From Bacteroidota bacterium (GTDB lineage Bacteria > Bacteroidota > Ignavibacteria > Kryptoniales > JAKASW01), in assembly GCA_021845665.1 (NCBI GenBank), contig JAJZVO010000012.1, positions 1 to 64,000 on the forward strand: a DNA stretch of 64,000 nucleotides. The letters run 5' to 3'. Shown here piece by piece: positions 28,728 through 37,827 of the stretch. The number at the start of each line of letters is the position of its first letter. Position 1 is the stretch's first letter. A model generated the notes under the pieces. It was not told the DNA's origin and searched no databases. It saw only the letters and a list, made by a program, of their open reading frames with translations. Position numbers and translations under genes: made by a program.

Positions 28728-30086
28728 ATGTCCGAGACATCATACGCCGCGCTCGACGGCTCGCAAATCAGAAAGATCCACTACAAGATAACCGCCCTCT
28801 CGGCCGTGGGAGTCTTTCTGGACGGTTTCGATATCTCCATCATCGGGGTCGCTTTGACGATCATTACCGCACTCCCTTCCTTCGTTTACGCGCGGACCCC
28901 TCTCGGCAAGGGCCTTATGGCCGCATCGACAACCATCGGCATGCTCGTCGGAGCTTTAGTCTTCGGTTACGTGACCGACAAGCGAGGCCGGAAATTCATG
29001 TACCTTTGGGACATGATCGTCTTTGTGGTCTTCACAGCGGCGATCGCCCTTGCAAACAACTACTGGTCGCTTCTTACGTTCAGGATCATCCTGGGACTGG
29101 CAATCGGAGCAGACTACAGCATAAGTACTACGATAATTTCGGAGTTCTCTCCCAAGGAGTCTCGGGGAAAACTCCTTGCGGTAAACGTGTCGGCGTGGTG
29201 GGTCGGCTCGGCCGTCGCGTTCATGGTTGGATACCTCCTTCTGCCGCTCGGTGTGAATTCATGGAGGTGGATGTTCGCAATTGGAATGATACCTGCTCTT
29301 GTCGTACTCTTCCTCAGAAGGTCTGTTCCTGAATCGCCAAGGTGGCTTGCCAATGCTGGTCGCACTGAAGAGGCAAAATTTGTTTTGAAGGAAATAACCG
29401 GGGAAGAAGGCGACGTCGGAAAATCATCAGGGAGGAAAGCATCGATCTCCACTCTGTTCGATAAACGATATATCCGGTCGACGCTGTTCGTCGCGCTGTT
29501 CTGGTTTTCATACGATGTCGCGTTTTACGGTATCGGCCTCTTCACGCCGACGATCCTCACCATCTTCGGACTCAGCCACAGCAATGCAATCCTCGGATCA
29601 GCCGTATTCGCTTCGGTAGCCGTTATCGGAAGTCTCCTTTGTATCGCTACTGTAGACAGTTGGGGACGAAAGGCGGTCACGATTCTCGGCTTCGTGGGGA
29701 TGAGCGTGTCGCTCCTTGTGCTCTCGATTGTCGCCATCGACGTACCTAAATCGGCATTCACCGCGGGCGGCTTCGCGCTTATAATTGCCTCGATGTATAT
29801 ATTGTTCCAGTTGACCCAAACTTGGGGCCCGGGCGGGACGGATTTTATTTATCCTCAGGAGCTTTTTCCCACTTCGATACGTGCAACAGGACAGGGGTGG
29901 GGAACTTCCGTGAGCCGGGTCGGCGCAATTCTCGGGCTGGTCGGTTTTCCGCAGATAGTCGCGTACGCCGGGCTCGGTTACGGACTTCTGTTCTTTTTCG
30001 CTTTCACCGTCATCGGACTCCTTGCGACAATTTTCCTCGGTACAGAGACAAAGGGCCGAACTCTCGAGGAGATATCCGGAGAGTAG
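28728..30086 (+). CDS. MFS transporter, sugar-porter-like
   Basis: Inner-membrane secondary carrier of 452 residues with 12 hydrophobic segments. Signatures: cytoplasmic loop 2-3 FGYVTDKRGRKFMYLWDMIV, loop 6 PESPRWLANAGRTEEA, second-half loop ATVDSWGRKAVTILGFVG, and QELFPTSIRATGQGWGTSVS followed by the end motif ETKGRTLEEIS. These match the sugar-porter/organic-acid MFS branch. CAGGAG lies upstream of the ATG. The next gene starts 35 bases downstream, so they may be co-transcribed. The substrate is unproven; sugars or aromatic acids are both known for this branch. Confidence 0.88.
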   Translation: MSETSYAALDGSQIRKIHYKITALSAVGVFLDGFDISIIGVALTIITALPSFVYARTPLGKGLMAASTTIGMLVGALVFGYVTDKRGRKFMYLWDMIVFVVFTAAIALANNYWSLLTFRIILGLAIGADYSISTTIISEFSPKESRGKLLAVNVSAWWVGSAVAFMVGYLLLPLGVNSWRWMFAIGMIPALVVLFLRRSVPESPRWLANAGRTEEAKFVLKEITGEEGDVGKSSGRKASISTLFDKRYIRSTLFVALFWFSYDVAFYGIGLFTPTILTIFGLSHSNAILGSAVFASVAVIGSLLCIATVDSWGRKAVTILGFVGMSVSLLVLSIVAIDVPKSAFTAGGFALIIASMYILFQLTQTWGPGGTDFIYPQELFPTSIRATGQGWGTSVSRVGAILGLVGFPQIVAYAGLGYGLLFFFAFTVIGLLATIFLGTETKGRTLEEISGE

Positions 30087-30121
30087 TTTAAATTTAGTCC
30101 GCAACTAATCGGAAATACCAT

Positions 30122-30847
30122 ATGGACATAACATTCCTTGGCAAGTGGAGCTCGAACCTGATACCCGGCGAGAGGAACGTCTCATTCGTTCTCGACGATA
30201 AATTTGTTTTCGATTTCGGACCCCACTCGCTCGAGTCCCTACTGGAAAGGAAACTTGACCCGAACAGGATCAGGACTGTCTTCATCACACACATGCACCT
30301 CGACCACTACGCGGGCGTGGCCGAACTACTGTGGTACAGGTCGATCTACAGGGCGAAGAACCGGCTAACGATCGTCGGCCCCAAAGGAATCAGAAAGAAC
30401 ACTCAAAGTTTAGCACGCCTTCTCAACACACCCCCGCAATGGTATTCAGAGCAGATCGATGTGAACACCGATTACGTGGAGGACAGCGATACGGATTTCG
30501 TCAAAGTGTACCACTCGCGTCATACAATACCGTGCACGTCCTATAGAATTGAATACCGCGGGCGAACTATCTTCTACAGTGGTGATACCGGATACTCTGA
30601 CGAAGTTGTCGAGGGTGCGAAAGGAGTGGATTACCTGATCCACGAACTGACGTACACTGACAAGGACAGGAAGTCCGCCGATCACTGGGGACATTCTACC
30701 TGGGGTGACGTGATGAGGGTCTTTGAAGAGAGCGGCGCCAAACATTTGCTGCCGGTCCATTTGACGAAGTCTTCGAGCGCACTGGTACGGAAGAATGCCG
30801 GAAGGATCAAAGGCCTGATTTACCCCCCGGACACTCTGGAACTCTAG
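30122..30847 (+). CDS. Metallo-beta-lactamase-fold hydrolase (RNase Z-like)
   Basis: Cytoplasmic metallo-hydrolase of 241 residues. The zinc motif is FITHMHLDHYAGVAELLWYR (HxHxDH), with later ligands in IFYSGDTGYSDEVVEGAKG (Asp) and KHLLPVHLTKSS (His). The helix-strand order fits the RNase Z/arylsulfatase-like branch rather than beta-lactamases. It follows the MFS gene by 35 bases on the same strand and converges with nagA across five bases. The actual substrate cannot be inferred. Confidence 0.83.
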   Translation: MDITFLGKWSSNLIPGERNVSFVLDDKFVFDFGPHSLESLLERKLDPNRIRTVFITHMHLDHYAGVAELLWYRSIYRAKNRLTIVGPKGIRKNTQSLARLLNTPPQWYSEQIDVNTDYVEDSDTDFVKVYHSRHTIPCTSYRIEYRGRTIFYSGDTGYSDEVVEGAKGVDYLIHELTYTDKDRKSADHWGHSTWGDVMRVFEESGAKHLLPVHLTKSSSALVRKNAGRIKGLIYPPDTLEL

Positions 30848-30851
30848 GATA

Positions 30852-32060
30852 TCACAATTCCATTATTCCATCGTTCCGCAATTCCGTTACTCCCCCCTGG
30901 AACCTCACCTCTCCCCTCTTCATTGTCAAAGACACTTTGAAGTCCTTGTCCAGTACAACGATATCAGCTTCCTTTCCTTCCTCGAGGCTCCCGGCGCGGT
31001 AGTCAGTCCCGATCGATCGCGCCGCGTTAGTCGACGCCATTCGAGATAGCTCCGGAAGATCGACGCCATTGAAACCCGCCACGAGCGCCACTCCTTTTTC
31101 GAACGCCAGCGTGCTCCCGGCAAGCGTTCCGTCAGGCATCCGCGAAATGCCGCCGACCACTCTGACGGCGTTCCCGGCGGAATCGTACACTCCATCCGGC
31201 AGGCCGGATGCGCGCATGGAATCAGTAATAAGAAGTATACGGTCAGGAGATTTTACCTTCACTGCGAGCCTAATGAAATCAGGGTGAACATGTATCCCAT
31301 CAGCGATAATTTGAGCGTCTATCGCATCCGACAGAAGCATCGCCGAGGTAATACCCTGTTTCCGGTGATGCAGGCCCGGCATGGCGTTAAATAGGTGTGT
31401 CACCTGGCTTGCGCCGAGTTCGATAGCCTTCGTCGCCGTCCGCGAGTCCGCATTTGAGTGCCCAAGGGCGACCACGACGCCAGCCGTCAGCGCTTCCGAT
31501 ATTACATCATCTATGCCGTCTAGTTCAGGGGCAACCGTGATCAATTTTATGAATCCCTCCCCGGCATCCAGGACTTTTCTAAACTCGAGAAGATCGGGCT
31601 CTTCTATGTACTCTTTCTTGTTCCCGCCGCTCATCGTCCTGTTGATATATGGTCCCTCAAGATGAATACCGACAATGTTTGAAGCGCTGCCTTGACGCTT
31701 CAGATATGCCGCCAGTCTTCGAACTGCGGGACCCAGCAGCTCGTGCGGCAACGGAGCGAGAGTGGCAAGTACCGATGTAACGCCGTGGCTGAAATAATAC
31801 TCCGAAAGCGCCTCGTATGCGCGCTCGTCTTCGTCACCGAAATCGAACCCTGCGCCACCATGGGTGTGAACGTCAATGAATCCCGGGAACACCGACTTCC
31901 CTCGACAATCGATTGTCGAAATCTCTGGATGAGTTTCAGCGGCATCTCTCTCTGAAATGCTTTTGATGATCCCATCTTCGATCAGGACATTTGAAGATTT
32001 AAGGACCATCCGGGGAGTAACGATGTCTCCTCCTCTTAAAATGATTTTTCCTCTTTTCAT
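30852..32060 (-). CDS. nagA: N-acetylglucosamine-6-phosphate deacetylase
   Basis: Converts GlcNAc-6-phosphate to glucosamine-6-phosphate and acetate in amino-sugar catabolism and cell-wall recycling. The 402-residue amidohydrolase shows FPGFIDVHTHGGAGFDFGD (His65, His67), IVGIHLEGPYINRTMSGGNK (metal Glu134), VVVALGHSNADSR (His200), VTHLFNAMPGLHHR (His221) and catalytic ILLITDSMRASGLPDG (Asp279). All expected positions are present. No clear ribosome site precedes the ATG. Together with the GH18 enzyme it suggests use of chitin-type oligosaccharides. Confidence 0.93.
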   Translation of the reverse strand: MKRGKIILRGGDIVTPRMVLKSSNVLIEDGIIKSISERDAAETHPEISTIDCRGKSVFPGFIDVHTHGGAGFDFGDEDERAYEALSEYYFSHGVTSVLATLAPLPHELLGPAVRRLAAYLKRQGSASNIVGIHLEGPYINRTMSGGNKKEYIEEPDLLEFRKVLDAGEGFIKLITVAPELDGIDDVISEALTAGVVVALGHSNADSRTATKAIELGASQVTHLFNAMPGLHHRKQGITSAMLLSDAIDAQIIADGIHVHPDFIRLAVKVKSPDRILLITDSMRASGLPDGVYDSAGNAVRVVGGISRMPDGTLAGSTLAFEKGVALVAGFNGVDLPELSRMASTNAARSIGTDYRAGSLEEGKEADIVVLDKDFKVSLTMKRGEVRFQGGVTELRNDGIMEL

Positions 32061-32204
32061 AGTGTTTCGATAATAAGTCGCTCCCCCGTCAGAGTCAAAT
32101 TTCGGCCCGGTGAAGCCGCCGAGTTTTCATCCGAGTCCTGTCAGCAACCCGACCCCGCTACCCATTAGCCACTACTTACTCCCAGCTACATATTCGTCTC
32201 TCAT

Positions 32205-32816
32205 TCACCACAGCCCTCTCCATCTCTCAGCCCCGGCGCTTATAAGGCTTTCGTTTTCTTTAAGATCAAACGTGGAGATGTCCCTTCCCTCCTGCAGTAG
32301 CTCGCATGCAAGAGCCAACGTCCTACTGTTCTGGGAAGCATGGAGGACAAATAACCTGTCAGCCGCAGCGGCCACAAACCGGTTCCTCAATTCAGCGACG
32401 GATTTCGTCGCTCGTTTCTGTCTCGCGGCAAATGGCGATACAATGAGCATTCTCCCATCCTCAATCGCGACTTTCCACTCCGGAGTGAGCCGCATCCCTT
32501 CTATGCCTCGCGCCGGGCAAACCACGACGGGCTGAGCACCCTTCATAAGCACTTCGAGACACATCTTCTCGACCGGAGTTTGAAAACCACAGACCACCGG
32601 AATTCCCTTCGCACGCAAGTCTTCGGCAAGCTCGTGGCTCTTCCTGATTACTTTCCCCGGGCATTTCCTTGAACAGAAAAGAGCGAACAGGTCTCCCTTG
32701 AGAAGCCCTGCGTCGCCCATAGCCCACACAGTCGGAAATTTCTCAAGGCTCCAGCTTTCGGCAAAATGCATAAAGAGCCGAGGCTCTCTCGAACACTCGA
32801 TTTCAACTATATCCAT
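32205..32816 (-). CDS. Short DprA-like Rossmann protein
   Basis: Cytoplasmic protein of 203 residues resembling the Rossmann core of DprA/Smf. Visible are LLKGDLFALFCSRKCPGKVI (where DprA has a GSR loop), HELAEDLRAKGIPVVCGFQT, GAQPVVVCPARGIEGMRL, ARQKRATKSVAELRNRFVAA and ADRLFVLHASQNSRTLALAC. Canonical DprA is about 360-380 residues with an N-terminal SAM-like and C-terminal winged-helix domain; both are absent, and GSR reads CSR. AAGGG lies nine bases before the ATG. It follows nagA upstream on the same strand. It could handle DNA or be a nucleotide-binding relative of the LOG family. Confidence 0.7.
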   Translation of the reverse strand: MDIVEIECSREPRLFMHFAESWSLEKFPTVWAMGDAGLLKGDLFALFCSRKCPGKVIRKSHELAEDLRAKGIPVVCGFQTPVEKMCLEVLMKGAQPVVVCPARGIEGMRLTPEWKVAIEDGRMLIVSPFAARQKRATKSVAELRNRFVAAAADRLFVLHASQNSRTLALACELLQEGRDISTFDLKENESLISAGAERWRGLW

Positions 32817-32952
32817 CTCGCATACCCTTGCCCGTTAAGAAATGTCGCACCAACCGGCACCAGCATACGCCGGGCGGTCGGCAAAGTCCTCTTTCAATTC
32901 CCCGGCAAGCTGCACATTTGCGCAATGCCTGCCTGGAAAGGATTACCTTCTC

Positions 32953-34554
32953 TCACTTCATAAGGATCATCTTTCCACTGACAGCCTTGCCGTCATATTC
33001 CAGCCTGTCGAAATAAACACCGCTCGCGAGACCCGCGCCGTCGAATTGCACTTCGTGAGTTCCGGGGTTCTCGAATCCACTCACGAGAGTCCTTACTTTT
33101 CTCCCGAGGACATCATAAACAATCAGCGTCAGCCATCCTCGTTTCGGGATGGAAAAACTGATCACCGTGGTCGGGTTGAACGGATTCGGATAGTTGTCCA
33201 GCAGCTTGAAAGAAACCGGATTGTTAACCTCAGTGACGGCTGTTATTAATGAGTCTTTCAGCATGATCGGATATGATTGCATGACCGTAGAGTCCTTCGT
33301 CTTTACGCTCAGCCGGTAGTAGTATGTCGATCCAAGCGATATGCTGTCATCGGTGAAAGTGGAATCAGTCGGTCCAAGCATTTTGTAATCGATGAAGCTG
33401 ACGCCGGCAATTCCTTTTTGCGGAGGACCTCCAACCGCACGCTGAACGTCGATACTGTCGCTCCCCGTGTTCCTGTTGTCCCACCGCAACAGGATTGAAC
33501 CGTTCGGATTCTCGGAGATATTCAGATTGGTCGGCGACTGCGGATAAGTATGAACGATTATGTCCTTTATCTCGTTGAATGTGCCGGTTCTCCTGTTGAA
33601 TATCGTAAAGCTCCCCCCATCGTCCCATGCGAACGGGGCCACCCCCTGCTGCTGTGCCTGATCGACAACCGTGGCATAAGCGTACATCCGCGGGTTATAC
33701 GCGCACGTGTTTATGAAACCGTACTCGCCGAGTATTACGGGTATGCCGGTCCTCTTCGACCAGGTGGTCGCCTGGTTCATTTCCGATTCTATCGTGGTCA
33801 GTATGTTTGTGTTTGACGTGGTGCCCCCGTTGAGTCCGAAGGGCCACGGATCGTACGAATGATAATACGCGATGAGATATTTATCCGAGGAATCGGGGAT
33901 CTGGGCCGAGACCATTTGCGCGACGCCCGACCACATGTAGCCGGAATACGAGACAAGACGCGTCGGGTTGGTACGCCGGATTATCTTCAGCACTCGCGCG
34001 TTGAGCTGATTCACGGCGGCTTCCGGCGCTGGATTAGGTTCATTCAGGATTTCGAATATCAGGCTGTCGGACTTGTTCCTGAAATGTGTGGCAATCTGGC
34101 TCCATATACTATCGAATCGGGCGATCGCCGAATCGGCGTACGCTGTATCCGCCGGAGCGGTGATCGCGAGCGTATCTTTCAGCCACATCTCATGGTGGGC
34201 ATTGATAATAACGAACAGGCCGTTATCCAGCGCCCATGTTACCACCGAATCGACGCGTGCCATGAAAGCACTTTCAATCGTATAGGGCGGTTCCGACATT
34301 GTCCGATTATCATAGCCCCATGTAATCGGTACCCTGACGGCATTGAAACCGGCATTCCTCAAATCGGTGAATAAGCTTTCTTGCATCGGCGGGTTGCCCC
34401 ATGACGTCCAGCCTCCGGGGTATGCATCCAGGGAATTTCCTAAGTTGATCCCCCTTGTCATTTCTTTAACGGCTTCCTGTGCCGTCAACTGTGCCCTTGC
34501 GCTGACCGACGCGGCAATCAAAAGTGATAACGCAAACAGTAGCTTTTTCGCCAT
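32953..34554 (-). CDS. T9SS-exported GH5 endoglucanase-like enzyme
   Basis: Secreted beta-glycanase of 533 residues. Signal: MAKKLLFALSLLIAASVSAR. GH5 core: TRGINLGNSLDAYPGGW, FNAVRVPITWGYDN, LFVIINAHHEMWLKD, acid FEILNEPNPAP (Glu172) and nucleophile GIPVILGEYGF (Glu277). A fibronectin-III-like domain spans about 340-440, and the C-terminus is a T9SS sorting domain (NYPNPFNPTTVISFSIP to ASGVYFDRLEYDGKAVSGKM). The ATG has AAGGA upstream. The likely substrates are beta-1,4-glucan or mannan. Confidence 0.9.
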   Translation of the reverse strand: MAKKLLFALSLLIAASVSARAQLTAQEAVKEMTRGINLGNSLDAYPGGWTSWGNPPMQESLFTDLRNAGFNAVRVPITWGYDNRTMSEPPYTIESAFMARVDSVVTWALDNGLFVIINAHHEMWLKDTLAITAPADTAYADSAIARFDSIWSQIATHFRNKSDSLIFEILNEPNPAPEAAVNQLNARVLKIIRRTNPTRLVSYSGYMWSGVAQMVSAQIPDSSDKYLIAYYHSYDPWPFGLNGGTTSNTNILTTIESEMNQATTWSKRTGIPVILGEYGFINTCAYNPRMYAYATVVDQAQQQGVAPFAWDDGGSFTIFNRRTGTFNEIKDIIVHTYPQSPTNLNISENPNGSILLRWDNRNTGSDSIDVQRAVGGPPQKGIAGVSFIDYKMLGPTDSTFTDDSISLGSTYYYRLSVKTKDSTVMQSYPIMLKDSLITAVTEVNNPVSFKLLDNYPNPFNPTTVISFSIPKRGWLTLIVYDVLGRKVRTLVSGFENPGTHEVQFDGAGLASGVYFDRLEYDGKAVSGKMILMK

Positions 34555-34762
34555 GACTCGTGTCCTTTCCCTCTGTCTGAGAACTCACAGTGAAGTTAGC
34601 TACAGCTTCGTGAATTGCCAAATGGATCGACATTCTTTCGGCCAGGGTTCTTATTCCCACAGAACCGGCCTTTCTTCGTCCTTAGGAATCGATCGTCGAA
34701 TTGACTCAGTCAGGGAACCACTCGCTCAGCCGGAAATTCCTAAGAACGATAAATCGAAAAAG

Positions 34763-36913
34763 CTATCTTATGCCGTTGACCGCAGAGGTGACTATCCCGG
34801 GGGTGATAAGCTCCGGAAGTATCACCGGCCTCGAATCGGCACCCGGAGGATAAAGGACATATAGTGGCACGCTTTCCCGTCCGAATGCGGCGAGGGCTTT
34901 CGCTATCACGGGATCCTGGTTGGTCCAGTCTGCCATGACCGCAACTATCCCCTTCCTCCTGAACGCTTCCGCCACCTCTGGTGAACTTAGAGCAACTCTC
35001 TGGTTAACCTGGCAACTCAGGCACCACGCCGCAGTGAAGTCGATGAACACCGGCTTCTGTTCTTTTCTGAGAGAGGCTACTAGTTCCGGACTAAACGGTT
35101 TCCAAACGATACCGCCAGTGGACGATTCTCCCGATCCCGCCGTCGGCGCATTCGGCGAAATGTTTTGAAGCGAAAATGCCAGACCACCGGCAAGAGTGAG
35201 AATCGCGAGAGCCTGTGCTATTCTTCTTGTAACCTTGGATCTGTAAAGGGTACCCCACCTTCCGTATATCCATGCACCGAGACCGACAATGAGCAGGCTC
35301 ACCAGGAGGAGCATCACTCCCTGCGCGCCGGCCTGCTGGCTCAGCACCCACAGGAGCCAAAGCACCGTGGCCATCAAAAAGAATCCCATCAACTGCTTCA
35401 AGGTTTCCATCCATGCACCCGGCTTCGGCACGAATCGAAGAAGCGCCGGTGAAGTCGTCAGAACAAGATACGGTGTCGCCATCCCGAGCCCGAGGAACGT
35501 AAATATGAGTATCGACCAATAAGCGGGCTGGCTCAGGGCGAAACCTAGTGCGGAACCCATGAAAGGAGCCGTGCAGGGAGTCGCAACAACCGTCGCGAGA
35601 ACGCCACTGATGAAAGATCCCAAATAGCTCGACCTTCCCTGGACATTCTGCCCGACCGTCGTCAGCGATACGCCTATCTCGAAGACCCCGAACATGCTGA
35701 GTCCGAATAAGAAGAGGAAGACAGAGAGTATCGTAACGAAACCTATGGACTGCAGTTGAAATCCCCAACCGAGCGACTGGCCTCCCGCACGGAGCACGAG
35801 CAGCAGTCCCGCGAGTATCCAGAAAGAAACGACAACCCCTCCTGTAAATGCGGCCCCGTGCCTGACAATTTTCCCCTTCTCTTCACCCGCCTGCTTCACG
35901 AAGCCGAGGATTTTCAGAGAAAGGACAGGGAGTACACATGGCATTAGGTTCAGTATGGCTCCGCCTACAAACGCAAAAGCCAGCATCAACAGGAGCTCGC
36001 CCACACCTGAAGAAGACTTAACGATAGGAGTACCAATCCGAGGCCCGACAGAAAGCCGGGAAGTAAAGGAGACCGCCCTTTCAGATCCGCTCCCACGCCA
36101 TCCGGCATCGGAGAGAAGGACTCCGCTTATACTGTCCTGGCCGTGATAATTCGACGAGTCGAGCGGCATCGACAGGACGAATCCGCCTGTTGTGTTGGAA
36201 AGGATTTGCGCCGAATCGGGTTGAATGAAGAAGGACGATTTGTCAGGAAAGAATGTAATATGCCTGATTTCACCTTTATACCAACCCGGCTTGAGCGCTT
36301 TGATCTGCAGCATGCCGTCGTGCGTGGTCGCATCGAACTTCCAACCGGAATTGTCGACGGGTAACATGGCACGGGCCTGTGAGATCAACTTTGAACCAAC
36401 GGCACTCGGCTGCGCCGGCCCGGATTCTACTTTCATTGAAAGCGATGCACTTGCGTGCCCAGGCATACAGACATCCTTACAAACCAGCCAACCCACATCC
36501 GCATTCAGCGCAATCACCGTTCCGGGTTTGACATCTTTCGGCGGAGCGATTTGAGTCAGTAGATAAGAGGTCCCTTCGTAGCCGTAGTTGACGAGACCTT
36601 CAAACTCGAATTTCTCCGGGTAGGGCCATTGAAGCGGTCCGGCTTTGTATCCCTCCGGAAGTTTCCATGTGACCGACGTAGCGTACCCGGAGTTACCGGG
36701 GTTCTTCCAGTAAATATGCCAGCCAGGTGTTACCTCGAGACGAACGGCGACCCAGAACGGCTTGCCAGGTTCTATTGTGGTTACTCCCGGAATCAAATTC
36801 ACCTTGACGTGATTATCGTTCAGCCCGAACGCAAATGAATTCCCGCATAGGAGAAGCAACATGACCAGATATTTCAACAGACTTTTCACAACCGATCCTG
36901 ATTTTGTTAGCAT
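34763..36913 (-). CDS. DsbD-like thiol:disulfide reductase
   Basis: Inner-membrane protein of 716 residues that moves reducing power from cytoplasmic thioredoxin to the periplasm. The N-terminal periplasmic beta-domain carries LVCKDVCMPGHA. The membrane core has eight or so segments including LNLMPCVLPVLSLKILGFV and TVVATPCTAPFMGSALGFAL, each with a conserved cysteine. The C-terminal thioredoxin domain has FIDFTAAWCLSCQVNQRVA (Cys631, Cys634). No cytochrome-biogenesis partner is adjacent. The N-domain resembles the ScsB/DsbD-alpha variant rather than E. coli DsbD. Confidence 0.88.
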   Translation of the reverse strand: MLTKSGSVVKSLLKYLVMLLLLCGNSFAFGLNDNHVKVNLIPGVTTIEPGKPFWVAVRLEVTPGWHIYWKNPGNSGYATSVTWKLPEGYKAGPLQWPYPEKFEFEGLVNYGYEGTSYLLTQIAPPKDVKPGTVIALNADVGWLVCKDVCMPGHASASLSMKVESGPAQPSAVGSKLISQARAMLPVDNSGWKFDATTHDGMLQIKALKPGWYKGEIRHITFFPDKSSFFIQPDSAQILSNTTGGFVLSMPLDSSNYHGQDSISGVLLSDAGWRGSGSERAVSFTSRLSVGPRIGTPIVKSSSGVGELLLMLAFAFVGGAILNLMPCVLPVLSLKILGFVKQAGEEKGKIVRHGAAFTGGVVVSFWILAGLLLVLRAGGQSLGWGFQLQSIGFVTILSVFLFLFGLSMFGVFEIGVSLTTVGQNVQGRSSYLGSFISGVLATVVATPCTAPFMGSALGFALSQPAYWSILIFTFLGLGMATPYLVLTTSPALLRFVPKPGAWMETLKQLMGFFLMATVLWLLWVLSQQAGAQGVMLLLVSLLIVGLGAWIYGRWGTLYRSKVTRRIAQALAILTLAGGLAFSLQNISPNAPTAGSGESSTGGIVWKPFSPELVASLRKEQKPVFIDFTAAWCLSCQVNQRVALSSPEVAEAFRRKGIVAVMADWTNQDPVIAKALAAFGRESVPLYVLYPPGADSRPVILPELITPGIVTSAVNGIR

Positions 36914-37497
36914 GAAAACGTCACCGCGATTTTGCCCTGAGAGTTAGATGCTTAACCGGTACATGCGATGCACATTTCGCGCACGACTTTCGATGCACGG
37001 TGCCGTTCAATAAGATTCCCATTGCTTAATATGCTCATACTTGTTCGAAAGGAAAAACATCGTTACCGGGTCTCATCGCTATTAACGCCCATTAGGACAT
37101 TGACGTTCGTCAACACATTCGTGAATGATTTAGAAAGATCTACCGGGGGGCAAAGTAATTCTTCCGGAAATTATTCCTTCAGAGATGAATTCGATAGATA
37201 TTCGAAGAGTAACCTGAATGTTTGCGCCAACGCCGGATCGCGGCGACTGGCGGGAAGCTTTCAATGCATTACCCTTTCATCTCGTGTAGGAGCGTATGAG
37301 ACCCGGCCGCCAACACTAAACATCAGGCAGGTAGCAAACGTATAAGTCATCTAAAATTTCATATTTTATAATAATCCTTAAATAGACTATATTACTAAAT
37401 AAAGCGATGTTCCAGTCTATTTATAGACGTGATATCGGGCTTCGATGACAAACTTTTTATCATTTAATTTGTTTAGTAATACAAAGAGGGGATGATC
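36914..37497. promoter_or_regulatory. AT-rich control region upstream of hipBA
   Basis: About 580 bases with no gene; the last 120 are AT-rich. ATTACTAAA (37390-37398) and TTTAGTAAT (37472-37480) are exact inverted copies about 73 bases apart, and GTCTATTTATAGAC (37415-37428) is a near-palindrome with GTCTA/TAGAC arms. These are plausible HipB operators. No exact TAnnTTTG box was found. Confidence 0.45.
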
Positions 37498-37827
37498 ATG
37501 GAATTCAGCGCGATGAGCGATTCGGCTGTCCTTGCGGAGTTCGGTGAAAGAGTGAGGCGGGAAAGACTGAACCAGAATCGAACGCAGGCTGAATTAGCTT
37601 CTGCCGCGAGGGTCGGATTGAATGTCATCAAAAGATTAGAAACCGGAAATGGGTGCAACCTGTCAAGTTTTGTGCGAATTGCCCGGGCGCTCGGAAAGAT
37701 CGACGCATTAGATACGCTCCTTCCCCAACCGGGAGTGAGCCCGATCCAGCTCGCCCGACTCGCCGGCCGGGAACGCAAACAAGCATCGGGCGGTCGTGGA
37801 CGGAGGAAAGACACCGAAAATGGCTAA
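37498..37827 (+). CDS. hipB: HipB-like antitoxin, XRE-family repressor
   Basis: DNA-binding antitoxin of 109 residues. The helix-turn-helix spans VRRERLNQNRTQAELASAAR and VGLNVIKRLETGNGCNLSSF. The C-terminus is basic (GRERKQASGGRGRRKD). The second ATG (37498) is chosen because AGAGGGG lies six bases before it, while it abuts the first ATG (37492). The stop overlaps hipA by eight bases. HipB family members bind their own promoter and neutralise HipA. Confidence 0.85.
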   Translation: MEFSAMSDSAVLAEFGERVRRERLNQNRTQAELASAARVGLNVIKRLETGNGCNLSSFVRIARALGKIDALDTLLPQPGVSPIQLARLAGRERKQASGGRGRRKDTENG

